Assembly (NCBI GenBank): GCA_019247845.1
Contig: JAFBAL010000046.1
Location: forward strand, 1-64,000
Length of the DNA stretch: 64,000 nt
Source: Alphaproteobacteria bacterium
GTDB taxonomy: Bacteria; Pseudomonadota; Alphaproteobacteria; Micropepsales; Micropepsaceae
Direction: 5' to 3'
A program made the position numbers and the translations under genes. Every line of letters begins with the position of its first letter. Positions within the stretch are counted from its first letter, which is position 1. Positions 8,152 to 17,649 of this stretch are shown piece after piece. The notes below the pieces were generated by a model. It was not told where the DNA came from and searched no databases. It saw only the letters and a list, made by a program, of their open reading frames with translations.

Positions 8152-9353
8152 TGGACAAGCCCAACCCCTCAGGTCTTTCGCCCGCGGAAGAGCCCACGAT
8201 CACCGTCAATTTCGGTCCGCAGCATCCCGCCGCGCACGGCGTGCTGCGCATGATCCTGGACATGGATGGCGAGATCGTCACCCGCGTCGACCCGCATATC
8301 GGCCTGCTCCATCGCGGCACCGAGAAGCTGATGGAGCACAAGACCTACATGCAGTCGATCCCGTACCTGGATCGGCTGGATTACGTCGCGCCGATGAACC
8401 AGGAGCATGCCTACTGCCTGGCGATCGAGCGGCTGATCGGCCTCGAGGTGCCCAAGCGCGGCCAGTACGTCCGCATGCTCTATGACGAGATCGGCCGTAT
8501 CCTCAATCACCTGATGAACGTCACGACGCAGGCGATGGACTGCGGCGCGCTCACCCCGCCGCTATGGGGCTTCGAAGAGCGCGAGAAGCTGATGGTCTTC
8601 TACGAGCGCGCTTCGGGTGCGCGCCTGCACGCCAACTACTACCGGCCCGGTGGCGTGCACCAGGACCTGCCGCCCGCGCTGCTCGACGACATCCATGCCT
8701 GGTGCGGCACTTTCCCCAAGGTGCTCGACGACATCCACGGCCTTTTGACCGAGAGCCGCATCTTCAAGCAGCGCAACGTCGACATCGGCAAGGTGACGCG
8801 CGCCGACGCGGAAGCCTGGGGCTTCTCGGGCGTGATGCTGCGCTCGACCGGCGTCGCCTGGGACCTGCGCCGCGCCCAGCCTTACGAGAGCTACAGCGAG
8901 CTCGAGTTCAAGGTGCCGGTCGGCAAGAACGGCGACAACTACGACCGCTACCTGATGCGCATGGAAGAGATGGCGCAGTCGGTGCACCTGATGAAGCAGT
9001 GCATCGAGAAGATGCCGAAGGGTCCCGTCGTCTCCACCGACAACAAGGTCGTCCCTCCGCGCCGCGGCGAGATGAAGACCTCGATGGAAGCGCTGATCCA
9101 TCACTTCAAGCTCTATACCGAAGGCTTCCGCGTGCCGCCCGGCGAGGTCTATGCCGCGGTCGAGGCGCCCAAGGGCGAGTTCGGCGTCTATCTCGTCTCG
9201 GACGGCACCAACAAGCCCTATCGCGTCAAGTTCCGCGCGCCGTCCTATGTGCACCTGCAGGCGATGGACTATATGAGCCGCGGCCACATGCTGGCCGACG
9301 TCTCCGCGATCCTGGGCTCGCTCGACATCGTGTTCGGGGAGGTCGACCGGTGA
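8151..9353 (+). CDS. nuoD: NADH-quinone oxidoreductase subunit D
   Basis: 400-aa subunit (49-kDa) that shares with NuoB the quinone-binding cavity near cluster N2. It has [17 protein letters not shown] at the N-terminus, with the conserved His of the quinone pocket, [27 protein letters not shown], and the C-terminal [35 protein letters not shown]. The hydrogenase-type metal ligands are absent, as expected for complex I. The ATG at 8151 overlaps the nuoC stop. The next gene begins inside its last codons. Confidence 0.98.
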   Translation: MDKPNPSGLSPAEEPTITVNFGPQHPAAHGVLRMILDMDGEIVTRVDPHIGLLHRGTEKLMEHKTYMQSIPYLDRLDYVAPMNQEHAYCLAIERLIGLEVPKRGQYVRMLYDEIGRILNHLMNVTTQAMDCGALTPPLWGFEEREKLMVFYERASGARLHANYYRPGGVHQDLPPALLDDIHAWCGTFPKVLDDIHGLLTESRIFKQRNVDIGKVTRADAEAWGFSGVMLRSTGVAWDLRRAQPYESYSELEFKVPVGKNGDNYDRYLMRMEEMAQSVHLMKQCIEKMPKGPVVSTDNKVVPPRRGEMKTSMEALIHHFKLYTEGFRVPPGEVYAAVEAPKGEFGVYLVSDGTNKPYRVKFRAPSYVHLQAMDYMSRGHMLADVSAILGSLDIVFGEVDR

Positions 9354-9724
9354 CGGAGCGGCGGCCGCAGCGCGTGGACTCTGACGCCTGGACGGGTGAG
9401 GACGAACCGTCGCGCGAACCGTCGCGGCTGGAGCGTTGGCTCGACCGCAGGCCGCTTTGGCAATGGCTGCTCGTGTGGGTCGCTATCTCGGCGCTGGCCG
9501 CGCCCAATCTGCTGAAGCACCCGATGGCGGCCATTGCGATCGGCGGCCTGCATGTGGCGGCCGCTTTGGTCTGGATTTCGGCGGTCACGTTCCTGACGGT
9601 GGTCCCGATGGTTCTAGTGCAGTTGAGCGGCCGTAAGGCCGGGCTGGTCGCCCAGTGCACAACCGCGATCGTGGCCGCGGTCGTAGTGACGCTTGTTTTC
9701 CGCCTTATGAGAGGCGTGATATGA
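9350..9724 (+). CDS. Hypothetical membrane protein in nuo operon
   Basis: 124 aa, starting at GTG 9350 in the overlap with the nuoD stop. The first 45 residues are hydrophilic and charged. Three hydrophobic segments follow: [37 protein letters not shown] with [12 protein letters not shown], and [17 protein letters not shown] recognise no family. The 4-bp overlaps with nuoD (GTGA) and with the next gene (ATGA) show translational coupling, so it belongs to the operon. It may be an accessory or assembly factor of complex I, but nothing in the sequence proves this. Confidence 0.72.
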   Translation: MTERRPQRVDSDAWTGEDEPSREPSRLERWLDRRPLWQWLLVWVAISALAAPNLLKHPMAAIAIGGLHVAAALVWISAVTFLTVVPMVLVQLSGRKAGLVAQCTTAIVAAVVVTLVFRLMRGVI

Positions 9725-10212
9725 GCGCCGTTTGGAAAGTCGCCATCATCTTCGCGCCGATCGTGCTGTCGGCAATCGCCGCGACATCCGCGCCTGCGCT
9801 CGAGAAGGCCGTGCTCGACGACATGCCGGTGAAGCGCGCCACGGCGGCGAGCGCCTACATGCAGGATTGCGCGGGCCACGACGACAAAGGCCGCACGCTC
9901 TGCCATGCCTGCTTCACGCATATGTCGGTGATGCCCGACGGCAAGATCGACGTCTGGTCGGACAACAACGAATACACGCTCGAAAACGGCAAGGTCCTGA
10001 TCGAGGATCCCAAGGCCGGCACGCATTCGACGCACGTCGCGGCCGTGGACGGCGCGAAGGCGAGGGCCGCGGGCCAGGCCGCGTTCGAGAACTACCTGAC
10101 GAGCGTGTTCGAGGACGGCGACAAATGGTGCGCCGGCTTCGGCGGCATCCGTCACGCGCTCAAGGACGTCATCGCCGACGCCGCGCGCGGCCACTATGTG
10201 GTGACGCAATGA
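9721..10212 (+). CDS. Exported Cys-rich protein, paralogue 1, in nuo operon
   Basis: 163-aa protein with an N-terminal signal segment (WKVAIIFAPIVLSAIAATSAPA), so probably periplasmic. It shares a scaffold with the next gene: DC, eight or so residues, CHxC (LCHACF here), then MPDGKIDVWSDNNEYT, and a late WCAGFGG. The pattern C..CxxC..C could bind metal or form disulfides; there is no CxxCH haem site. ATG 9721 overlaps the previous gene by 4 bp, and its stop overlaps the next start. The family is unknown to me. Confidence 0.75.
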   Translation: MSAVWKVAIIFAPIVLSAIAATSAPALEKAVLDDMPVKRATAASAYMQDCAGHDDKGRTLCHACFTHMSVMPDGKIDVWSDNNEYTLENGKVLIEDPKAGTHSTHVAAVDGAKARAAGQAAFENYLTSVFEDGDKWCAGFGGIRHALKDVIADAARGHYVVTQ

Positions 10213-10685
10213 GAGGCGTCGCTCTCGTCTTCACGAGCCTTGCGCTCGCCGGCTGCGCCAAGGCCGATCCGGTCCTGGAGAAGAAAACGGTCGACAACTG
10301 GCCGACCGCAAACGCGGCCGCGGTCGCCGTCTATTTCCGCGACTGCACGGGGCCGGACGGCGTAGGCAAGACGCAGTGCCACAGCTGCGGCAACGAGCTG
10401 ATCGTGGGTCCGGACGGCAAGCTCGACATTTATGCCGACAACAACGAGGACACGCGCGAGGGCAACCCGCCCTCGCTCACGGTGACGGCCGAGCTGTCGC
10501 ACCGCTACAGCCATGTCGAGGTTCCGGAGAGCCTGGCCGAGCGCGCCAAGGGGCCGGCCTCCTATGCCAAGTTCATCGCCGCCAAGTTCGAAGAGGGCAA
10601 CGCGTGGTGCGCCTCGCTCGGCGGCAAGCGCTACGACGTCAAGAACCTGATCGACGACGCAGCCCATGGGAAACGTCTGAAATGA
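10209..10685 (+). CDS. Exported Cys-rich lipoprotein, paralogue 2, in nuo operon
   Basis: 158-aa predicted lipoprotein: signal MRGVALVFTSLALAGC with a good lipobox (LAGC). The mature part aligns with the preceding gene: VLEKKTVDNWPT against VLDDMPVKRAT, FRDCTGPDGVGKTQCHSCG against MQDCAGHDDKGRTLCHACF, GPDGKLDIYADNNEDT against MPDGKIDVWSDNNEYT, and NAWCASLGG against DKWCAGFGG. A tandem duplication is clear. ATG 10209 and the stop both overlap the neighbours by 4 bp, tying it to nuoE. Function is unknown; envelope location and operon position suggest a link with the respiratory chain. Confidence 0.75.
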   Translation: MRGVALVFTSLALAGCAKADPVLEKKTVDNWPTANAAAVAVYFRDCTGPDGVGKTQCHSCGNELIVGPDGKLDIYADNNEDTREGNPPSLTVTAELSHRYSHVEVPESLAERAKGPASYAKFIAAKFEEGNAWCASLGGKRYDVKNLIDDAAHGKRLK

Positions 10686-11416
10686 GCCTGCGCCGTCTCT
10701 CTCCCGACCAGCCCGCGAGCTTCGCCTTCAAGCCGGAGCACGGTCCGCGCATCAAGCGCGAGGTCGCGAAATATCCGCCCGGCCGCCAGGCCAGCGCGGT
10801 GATCGCGCTGCTCCGGCTGGGCCAGGAGCAGGAGGGCTGGGTATCCAAGCCGATGATCGAGGAGATCGGCCGCATCCTGTCGATGCCTTACATTCGCGTG
10901 CTCGAGGTCGCGACCTTCTACACGATGTTCAACCTCGAGCCGGTGGGCGAGCACCTGGTGCAGGTCTGCACCACGACGCCGTGCTGGCTCCGGGGCTCGG
11001 ACGACGTCGTCGCGGCCTGCAAGAAGCACATCGCGCCCAAGCCGCACACCGTCTCGGCCGACGGCAAGTTCTCGTGGATGGAGGTCGAGTGCCTGGGCGC
11101 CTGCGTCAACGCGCCGATGCTTCAGATCGGCAAGGACTTCTATGAAGACCTCGACGGGCCGAAGACCGAGGCGCTGCTCGAAGCCTTCCGCCGGGGCGAG
11201 ACGCCCAAGCCCGGCGCCGGCAACGGCCGTCATACCTCCGAGCCCGAAGGCGGCGCGTTGACGCTCAAGGACCCGAAACTCTACGACGGCGGCTACAGCC
11301 GCAAAACGAATGGCGGTGGGGACGAGGGCGCCACCGACGCGGAAGCCAAACGACCAACCCAAGGCGCATCCGACCGCGACGCGCCTGTGCAGAAACCGCC
11401 GGGAGCGGCCACGTAA
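10682..11416 (+). CDS. nuoE: NADH-quinone oxidoreductase subunit E
   Basis: 244-aa thioredoxin-fold subunit (24-kDa) of the NADH-oxidising module, holding the [2Fe-2S] cluster N1a. The four ligands are C96 and C101 in VCTTTPC and C137 and C141 in ECLGAC. The core ends near residue 175; a 65-70 residue Pro/Lys/Gly-rich tail follows, which may be disordered and which makes the protein longer than the E. coli form. Tails like this occur in alphaproteobacterial NuoE. The ATG overlaps the preceding lipoprotein gene, and the stop overlaps nuoF (TAATG). Confidence 0.97.
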   Translation: MSLRRLSPDQPASFAFKPEHGPRIKREVAKYPPGRQASAVIALLRLGQEQEGWVSKPMIEEIGRILSMPYIRVLEVATFYTMFNLEPVGEHLVQVCTTTPCWLRGSDDVVAACKKHIAPKPHTVSADGKFSWMEVECLGACVNAPMLQIGKDFYEDLDGPKTEALLEAFRRGETPKPGAGNGRHTSEPEGGALTLKDPKLYDGGYSRKTNGGGDEGATDAEAKRPTQGASDRDAPVQKPPGAAT

Positions 11417-12711
11417 TGCTTGAGGATCGCGACCGCATCTTCACCAATCTCTACGGCTTCCAGGACCCCGGCCTCGACGCCGCGAAGAAGCGCGGCAACT
11501 GGGACGGCACGGACAAGATCCTGGCGCTCGGCGTCGACGCGATCATCGATGTCATGAAAAAGTCCGGCCTGCGTGGCCGCGGCGGCGCGGGCTTCCCGAC
11601 GGGCCTCAAATGGTCCTTCATGCCCAAGGAAGTGAAGGAGCGGCCGCATTACCTCGTCGTCAACGCCGATGAGTCCGAGCCCGGCACGTGCAAGGACCGC
11701 GACATCCTCCGCCACGATCCGCATACGCTGGTCGAGGGGTGCCTGATCGCGAGCTTCGCGATGCGCGCACACGCGGCCTACGTCTATGTCCGCGGCGAGT
11801 TCATCCGCGAGCGCGAGGCGCTGCAGCGCGCGGTCGACGAGGCCTATGCGGCGAAGCTGATCGGCAAGGACAATATCTTCGGCTATCCGTTCGACCTCTA
11901 CGTCCATCACGGCGCCGGCGCCTATATCTGCGGCGAGGAGACGGCGCTGCTCGAGAGCCTGGAGGGCAAGAAGGGTCAGCCGCGCCTGAAGCCGCCGTTT
12001 CCCGCGAATGTCGGCCTCTACGGGTGTCCCACCACCGTCAACAACGTCGAGAGCATCGCGGTCGCGCCGACCATCCTGCGCCGCGGCGCGGAGTGGTTCG
12101 CCGGTATCGGCCGTCCGAACAACGCCGGCACCAAGGTGTTCTGCATCTCGGGTCATGTGAACAAGCCCTGCAACGTCGAAGAGGAGATGGGCATCAGCTT
12201 GCGCGAGCTCATCGACCGCCATGCCGGCGGCGTGCGCGGCGGCTGGGACAACCTGCTGGCGGTGATCCCGGGCGGCGCCTCGGTGCCCTTGATCCCGAAG
12301 TCGATCTGCGACGACGTGCTGATGGATTTCGACTCTCTCAAGAACGTGCAGTCCGGCCTCGGCACCGCCGCCGTCATCGTGATGGACAAGTCGACAGACG
12401 TGGTGAAGGCGATCCAGCGGCTCGCTTACTTCTACAAGCACGAGAGCTGCGGCCAGTGCACGCCGTGCCGCGAAGGCACCGGCTGGATGTGGCGCGTGAT
12501 GACGCGCATGGTCCAGGGCAATTCCCGCCCCGAAGAGATCGACCTGCTCTACGAGGTCACCAAGGAAGTGGAAGGCCACACGATCTGCGCGCTCGGCGAT
12601 GCCGCGGCGTGGCCGATCCAGGGCTTGATCCGGCACTTCCGTCCCGAGCTCGAGCGCCGCATGGCGGCATTCAAGAGCGGTAGCGGCAGCGTGCCGCTCG
12701 CAGCGGAGTAA
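11416..12711 (+). CDS. nuoF: NADH-quinone oxidoreductase subunit F
   Basis: 431-aa NADH-binding subunit (51-kDa) that takes electrons from NADH to FMN and cluster N3. The FMN/NADH loop [20 protein letters not shown], the [19 protein letters not shown] motif, and the [4Fe-4S] site [12 protein letters not shown] with a later cysteine in [13 protein letters not shown] are all present. Length is normal. It is translationally coupled to nuoE and is followed after 3 bp by nuoG. Confidence 0.98.
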   Translation: MLEDRDRIFTNLYGFQDPGLDAAKKRGNWDGTDKILALGVDAIIDVMKKSGLRGRGGAGFPTGLKWSFMPKEVKERPHYLVVNADESEPGTCKDRDILRHDPHTLVEGCLIASFAMRAHAAYVYVRGEFIREREALQRAVDEAYAAKLIGKDNIFGYPFDLYVHHGAGAYICGEETALLESLEGKKGQPRLKPPFPANVGLYGCPTTVNNVESIAVAPTILRRGAEWFAGIGRPNNAGTKVFCISGHVNKPCNVEEEMGISLRELIDRHAGGVRGGWDNLLAVIPGGASVPLIPKSICDDVLMDFDSLKNVQSGLGTAAVIVMDKSTDVVKAIQRLAYFYKHESCGQCTPCREGTGWMWRVMTRMVQGNSRPEEIDLLYEVTKEVEGHTICALGDAAAWPIQGLIRHFRPELERRMAAFKSGSGSVPLAAE

Positions 12712-12714
12712 GCG

Positions 12715-14829
12715 ATGCCCTCACGCAAGCTCATCGTCGACGGCAAGGAGATCGAGGCGGATGACGGCCTGACCCTGCTGCAGGCCTGCGAGATGGCAGG
12801 CGCGGAGATTCCGCGCTTCTGCTATCACGAGCGCTTGTCGGTCGCGGGCAACTGCCGCATGTGCCTGGTCGAATGGGTCGGCGCGCCGAAGCCGCAGGCC
12901 TCCTGCGCGCTGCAGGTGCGCGACATCTTCCCCAACAAGGACGGCACGCCCGCCAAGATCAACACCAAGGGCCAATATGTGCGCAAGGCGCGCGAAGGCG
13001 TGATGGAGTTCCTGCTCATCAACCATCCGCTCGACTGCCCGATCTGCGACCAGGGCGGCGAGTGCGACCTGCAGGACCAGGCGATGGGCTACGGCCGCGC
13101 CGCGTTCCACCGCTTCAACGAGAACAAGCGCGCGGTCGAAGACAAGTACATGGGCCCGCTGGTCAAGACGATCATGACCCGCTGCATCCAGTGCACCCGC
13201 TGCGTGCGCTTCGCGACCGAGGTCGCGGGCGTGCCCGACCTGGGCGCCACCGGCCGCGGCGAGGACATGGAGATCACGACCTATCTCGAGAAAGCCTTCG
13301 CCTCCGAGCTGTCGGGCAACGTGGTCGACCTTTGCCCGGTGGGCGCGCTGACCTCGAAGCCTTACGCCTTCAACGCGCGTCCCTGGGAGCTGCGCAAGAC
13401 CGAGTCCATCGACGTGATGGACGCGCAGGGCTGCAACATCCGCGTCGATGCACGGGGACCCGCGGTGCTGCGGGTGCTGCCGCGCCTGAACGAAGAGATC
13501 AACGAGGAATGGATCAGCGACAAGGCGCGTCACGCCTGCGACGGGCTGATGCGCCAGCGCCTCGACCGTCCTTACGTGCGCAAGAGCGGCAAGCTCCAGC
13601 CCGCGACCTGGGGCGAAGCCTTCGCGGTCGTCGCCGCGCGCGTGGCTGAGACCGCGCCGGAGCGCATGGCGGCCGTCGTCGGCGATCTCGCCGCGGCGGA
13701 AGAGATCAAAGCGCTGAAGGACCTGATGACGGCGCTGGGCGCCGCGCATCTCGACTGCCGCCAGGACGGGTCGAAGCTCGTTCCCGGCGCGCGCCCGTCC
13801 TATCTGTTCAACGCGACCATCGCGGGCGTGGAAGCCGCGGATGCGATCCTGCTCGTGGGCTGCAATCCGCGCTGGGAAGCGCCGGTGCTGAACGCGCGCA
13901 TCCGCAAGGCGTGGCTGGGCGGCAACCTCAAGATCGCGAATATCGGTCCGGCGGTCGACCTGACCTATCCGGTCGAGCAGCTGGGCGATGCGCTCGAGGG
14001 GCTCGCGAACGGCAGCCATGCTTTTGCGCAGACTTTGAAAGACGCCAAGCGTCCGATGTTGATCCTTGGCCCCGCGGCGCTCGCGCGCCGTGACGGCGCC
14101 GCGGTGTTGCGCATGGCGGCGAAGATCGCGGCCGATACCGGCATTATAGGTCCGGCGGGCTCGGCGGAAGAGGGCGGCTGGAACGGGTTCAACGTGCTGC
14201 ACACCGCGGCGTCGCGTGTCGCAGCCCTCGACCTCGGCTTCGTCAGGGGCCGCGACGTGGCGGGCATCGTCGACGGCGCGCAGAAGGGCGAGATCGATTT
14301 CCTCTATCTGCTCGGCGCCGACGAATTCGACGTCGGCCATCTCGGCCGTGCCTTCGTCGTCTATCAAGGCAGCCACGGCGACGCCGGCGCGCACAATGCC
14401 GACGTCGTGCTGCCGGGCGCCGCCTATACCGAGAAGGACGGCCTCTACGCGAACTTCGAGGGCCGGGTGCAGCGCGGCCGTCGCGCGACCTTCCCGCCGG
14501 GCGAGGCGAAAGAAGATTGGGCGATCCTGCGCGCGCTATCCGACGTGCTGGGCAAGCGGCTGCCCTACGACACGCTCGAGCAGCTGCGTGCGGCGCTGGT
14601 CGCCGATGCGCCGCACTTTGCGCGGCTGGGCGAAGCGCCCGTGCACTCCGGCGCCGACGCGGCGATGTGGGCCGATGTCGGCAGCGAAGGCGCGCTCGAG
14701 CCCGGCGCAGCCTTCGGCCATGCCATCGCCGACTACTATCTCACCAACCCCATCGCGCGGGCGAGCGTGACCATGGCCGAGTGTTCGCGCGTGTTCGTCG
14801 CGGGCGCGCACAAGATGGCGGCGGAGTAG
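12715..14829 (+). CDS. nuoG: NADH-quinone oxidoreductase subunit G
   Basis: 704-aa iron-sulfur subunit (75-kDa). The N-terminal ferredoxin domain has the [2Fe-2S] N1b ligands in CYHERLSVAGNCRMCLVE and a cysteine in SCALQ. The His/Cys N5 site is HPLDCPICDQGGECDLQDQ, and RCIQCTRCVRF with CPVGALTSKPY holds N4. The molybdopterin-oxidoreductase-like remainder carries no visible cofactor motif and is probably structural, as in mitochondrial-type subunits. Its length is typical of alphaproteobacterial and mitochondrial homologues, shorter than E. coli NuoG. Confidence 0.98.
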   Translation: MPSRKLIVDGKEIEADDGLTLLQACEMAGAEIPRFCYHERLSVAGNCRMCLVEWVGAPKPQASCALQVRDIFPNKDGTPAKINTKGQYVRKAREGVMEFLLINHPLDCPICDQGGECDLQDQAMGYGRAAFHRFNENKRAVEDKYMGPLVKTIMTRCIQCTRCVRFATEVAGVPDLGATGRGEDMEITTYLEKAFASELSGNVVDLCPVGALTSKPYAFNARPWELRKTESIDVMDAQGCNIRVDARGPAVLRVLPRLNEEINEEWISDKARHACDGLMRQRLDRPYVRKSGKLQPATWGEAFAVVAARVAETAPERMAAVVGDLAAAEEIKALKDLMTALGAAHLDCRQDGSKLVPGARPSYLFNATIAGVEAADAILLVGCNPRWEAPVLNARIRKAWLGGNLKIANIGPAVDLTYPVEQLGDALEGLANGSHAFAQTLKDAKRPMLILGPAALARRDGAAVLRMAAKIAADTGIIGPAGSAEEGGWNGFNVLHTAASRVAALDLGFVRGRDVAGIVDGAQKGEIDFLYLLGADEFDVGHLGRAFVVYQGSHGDAGAHNADVVLPGAAYTEKDGLYANFEGRVQRGRRATFPPGEAKEDWAILRALSDVLGKRLPYDTLEQLRAALVADAPHFARLGEAPVHSGADAAMWADVGSEGALEPGAAFGHAIADYYLTNPIARASVTMAECSRVFVAGAHKMAAE

Positions 14830-14832
14830 AGC

Positions 14833-15888
14833 ATGATCTTCACGCACTACTTCCAGACGTTGGGCATGTCCTACCCCTGGGCCTGGGCGCTCAGCCAGAT
14901 CGCCTCCATGCTGGTCTTCCTGGTCTGCCTGCTGGTCATGGTCGCGTTCATCCTGCTCTACGACCGCAAGATCTTCGCGGCGGTGCAGATGCGCCGCGGC
15001 CCGAACGTGGTGGGCATCTTCGGCCTGCTGCAGAGCTTCGCCGACCTCGGCAAGTACCTGATCAAGGAAGTCATCATCCCGGCCGGCGCCAACAAGGTGA
15101 TCTTCCTGCTCGCGCCCCTGGTCAGCGCCACGCTCGCCTTCGCCGCCTGGGCGGTGATCCCGATGGACCAGGGCTGGGTCTTCGCCGACATCAATGTCGG
15201 CATCCTCTACCTCTTCGCGGTGTCGTCGCTCGGCGTCTACGGCATCATCATGGCGGGCTGGGCCTCGAACTCGAAATACGCGTTCCTCTCGGCCTGCCGC
15301 GCCGCGGCGCAGATGGTCTCCTATGAGGTCTCGATCGGCTTCGTGCTGGTGACGGTGCTGCTGTTCGCGGGCTCGCTCAATCTCTCCGACATCGTGCGCG
15401 CACAGACGGCGCCGGGCGTGCTCGCCTTCCTGCACTGGAACTGGTGCACGATCCTGTTCCCGATGCTGCCGATCTTCTTCGTCTCGGCCATCGCCGAGAC
15501 CAACCGCCCGCCCTTCGACCTGGTGGAGGCCGAGAGCGAGCTGGTCGCCGGCTACTTCGTCGAGTACTCCTCGACGCCGTTCCTGCTGTTCTATTTGGCC
15601 GAGTTCCTGAACATCTGCCTGATGAGCGCGATGCTGGCGATCCTGTTCTTCGGCGGCTGGCAGTCGCCGTTGGATATCTGGCCGCTGAACGCCGTCCCCG
15701 GCGTCATCTGGCTGGTGATCAAGATCTGGTTCTTCTTCTTCCTGTTCGCGATGGTGCGCGCCTTCGTGCCGCGCTACCGCTACGATCAGCTCATGCGCTT
15801 GGGCTGGAAGGTGTTCCTGCCGACGACCTTGGTGTGGGTGCTCGTCACCGCGGCCTGGGTCGTCTATGTCCGCCATGGAGGTGCGTGA
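14833..15888 (+). CDS. nuoH: NADH-quinone oxidoreductase subunit H
   Basis: 351-aa membrane subunit that links the quinone cavity to the proton-pumping arm. About eight to nine transmembrane helices are visible. Conserved loops are [24 protein letters not shown] near residue 45 (here [20 protein letters not shown]), [32 protein letters not shown] with the acidic cluster that lines the quinone tunnel, and [14 protein letters not shown] near the C-terminus. The stop overlaps the nuoI start. Confidence 0.98.
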   Translation: MIFTHYFQTLGMSYPWAWALSQIASMLVFLVCLLVMVAFILLYDRKIFAAVQMRRGPNVVGIFGLLQSFADLGKYLIKEVIIPAGANKVIFLLAPLVSATLAFAAWAVIPMDQGWVFADINVGILYLFAVSSLGVYGIIMAGWASNSKYAFLSACRAAAQMVSYEVSIGFVLVTVLLFAGSLNLSDIVRAQTAPGVLAFLHWNWCTILFPMLPIFFVSAIAETNRPPFDLVEAESELVAGYFVEYSSTPFLLFYLAEFLNICLMSAMLAILFFGGWQSPLDIWPLNAVPGVIWLVIKIWFFFFLFAMVRAFVPRYRYDQLMRLGWKVFLPTTLVWVLVTAAWVVYVRHGGA

Positions 15889-16376
15889 TGGCATTCCTCG
15901 ACCGCGCCGCCCGCTCGATCTTCTTCTGGGAGTTCCTGAAGAGCTTCGTGCTCTCCATGCGCTACTTCGTCGGCAAGAAGTCGACCTTGAACTATCCCTT
16001 CGAGAAGGGCCCGATCTCGCCCCGCTTCCGCGGCGAGCACGCGCTGCGCCGCTATCCCAACGGCGAAGAGCGCTGCATCGCCTGCAAGCTGTGCGAGGCG
16101 GTATGCCCGGCCCAGGCCATCACCATCGAGGCCGAACCGCGCGAGGACGGCTCGCGGCGCACGACGCGCTACGACATCGACATGGTGAAGTGCATCTATT
16201 GCGGCCTGTGCCAGGAGGCCTGCCCGGTGGACGCCATCGTCGAGGGCCCGAACTTCGAATATTCGACCGAAACCCGCGAGGAGCTCTACTACAACAAGGA
16301 CAAGCTGCTCGCGAACGGCGACCGCTGGGAACGCGAGATCGCCAGGAACCTCGAGCTGGACGCGCCCTACCGATGA
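15888..16376 (+). CDS. nuoI: NADH-quinone oxidoreductase subunit I
   Basis: 162-aa ferredoxin-type subunit with clusters N6a and N6b. The two sites are [12 protein letters not shown] and [12 protein letters not shown], each with the expected fourth cysteine in the partner motif. The N-terminal stretch ([18 protein letters not shown]) is the amphipathic anchor seen in the family, and the [23 protein letters not shown] end (here [20 protein letters not shown]) is intact. The ATG at 15888 overlaps the nuoH stop by one base; the next gene overlaps its stop by 4 bp. Confidence 0.98.
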   Translation: MAFLDRAARSIFFWEFLKSFVLSMRYFVGKKSTLNYPFEKGPISPRFRGEHALRRYPNGEERCIACKLCEAVCPAQAITIEAEPREDGSRRTTRYDIDMVKCIYCGLCQEACPVDAIVEGPNFEYSTETREELYYNKDKLLANGDRWEREIARNLELDAPYR

Positions 16377-16735
16377 GCATCGCCGACATCCAGGCACGCG
16401 CGCTGTCGAAACAGGGCCGCACCGCTTTAGGGGCCCGCAGCGCTTACTTTGCCGCCGCCGACAAGGCGCGGCGCGAGGCCGACCTCAAGGCCGAAGGCTT
16501 CGTCATCCCGTTCAGCGAATGGCTGGGCCACAACAACGGGCCCGACTGGCTGGATGGCGTGCGCTACATCGCCTATTGCTGGCGCAAGGCGCATGAGAAG
16601 GCGTGGGCGGCGCCGAGCCAGGAGATCGGCGTGCGCCGCGCGCTTAAAGCGCGCGAGCTGGGCATGAGCTATCGCGACTACGTGCTCGAGATCATCGAGC
16701 GCGGCCGCTTCCCGCAAAGCGGAGCGCTGAGATGA
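16373..16735 (+). CDS. Hypothetical 120-aa protein between nuoI and nuoJ
   Basis: A soluble, charged protein with no signal or membrane segment. The most distinctive part is the central [18 protein letters not shown], followed by an aromatic-rich [15 protein letters not shown] and a helical C-terminus with [21 protein letters not shown] GHNNxP stretch occurs in various small alphaproteobacterial proteins of unknown role that I remember, but I cannot name a family. It overlaps nuoI (ATGA) and nuoJ (ATGA), so it is certainly translated with the operon. A role in complex I assembly or regulation is only an inference from position. Confidence 0.72.
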   Translation: MSIADIQARALSKQGRTALGARSAYFAAADKARREADLKAEGFVIPFSEWLGHNNGPDWLDGVRYIAYCWRKAHEKAWAAPSQEIGVRRALKARELGMSYRDYVLEIIERGRFPQSGALR

Positions 16736-17340
16736 TCTTCCAGACCATCGCCTTCTACGTCTTCTCGGTGGTGATGCTGCTGTCCGCCTTCATGGTGATC
16801 GCGGCGCGCAATCCGGTGCATTCCGTCCTGTTCCTGATCCTCGCCTTCTTCAACGCCGCGGGCCTGTTCGTGCTCACGGGCGCGGAGTTCCTGGCGATGA
16901 TCCTGGTCGTCGTCTATGTCGGCGCCGTGGCGGTGCTGTTCCTGTTCGTCGTCATGATGCTCGACATCGACTTCGCCGAGCTGAAGCGCGGGGCGCTGCA
17001 ATACCTGCCCATCGGCGGGTTGCTGGGCCTGGTGCTGCTGGCCGAGCTGATCACGGTCGGCGCGGTGTGGAGACTTTCGCCCGCCGCCTCGACCACGCTG
17101 TCGAGCGCGACGCCGAAAGGCATGAGCAACACAGTGGCGCTCGGCCACATCCTCTACACGGACTACGTCTACTACTTCCAGATCGCGGGGCTCGTGCTGC
17201 TGGTGGCGATGATCGGCGCGATCGTGCTGACCTTGCGCCACCGCCCGGGCGTGCGCCGCCAGTCGATCAGCGTCCAGAACGCGCGCCAGCCGGACGAGGC
17301 GATGGCATTGGCCGATCCACGGCCGGGGGAGGGTGCGTGA
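16732..17340 (+). CDS. nuoJ: NADH-quinone oxidoreductase subunit J
   Basis: 202-aa membrane subunit of complex I with five hydrophobic segments. The third helix has the family signature [28 protein letters not shown], which includes the pi-bulge region, and [20 protein letters not shown] precedes it. The C-terminal tail after LTLRHRPGV is hydrophilic. The start ATG overlaps the upstream 120-aa gene, and the stop overlaps the nuoK start (TGATG). Confidence 0.97.
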   Translation: MIFQTIAFYVFSVVMLLSAFMVIAARNPVHSVLFLILAFFNAAGLFVLTGAEFLAMILVVVYVGAVAVLFLFVVMMLDIDFAELKRGALQYLPIGGLLGLVLLAELITVGAVWRLSPAASTTLSSATPKGMSNTVALGHILYTDYVYYFQIAGLVLLVAMIGAIVLTLRHRPGVRRQSISVQNARQPDEAMALADPRPGEGA

Positions 17341-17648
17341 TGGCAATCGGGCTTGGGTCCTATCTGACCGTCGCGGCGCTGCTGTTCACCATCGGCGTGT
17401 TCGGCATCTTCCTCAACCGCAAGAACATCATCGTCATCCTGATGTCGATCGAGCTGATCCTGCTCGGCGTCAACATCAACTTCGTGGCGTTCTCGGCCTA
17501 TCTCCACGATCTGGCGGGGCAGGTGATGGCGATGTTCGTGCTGACCGTCGCCGCCGCCGAGGCCGCCATCGGGCTGGCCATCCTGGTCGTGTACTTCCGC
17601 AACCGCGGCTCGATCGCGGTCGAAGACGTCAACGTGATGAAGGGCTGA
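17340..17648 (+). CDS. nuoK: NADH-quinone oxidoreductase subunit K
   Basis: 102-aa subunit with three transmembrane helices, homologous to MrpC. It contains the two buried glutamates of the proton path: one in [20 protein letters not shown] and one in [18 protein letters not shown]. The ATG at 17340 overlaps the nuoJ stop; a GTG one codon earlier is possible but unlikely. nuoL follows after 1 bp. Confidence 0.98.
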   Translation: MAIGLGSYLTVAALLFTIGVFGIFLNRKNIIVILMSIELILLGVNINFVAFSAYLHDLAGQVMAMFVLTVAAAEAAIGLAILVVYFRNRGSIAVEDVNVMKG

Positions 17649-17649
17649 G

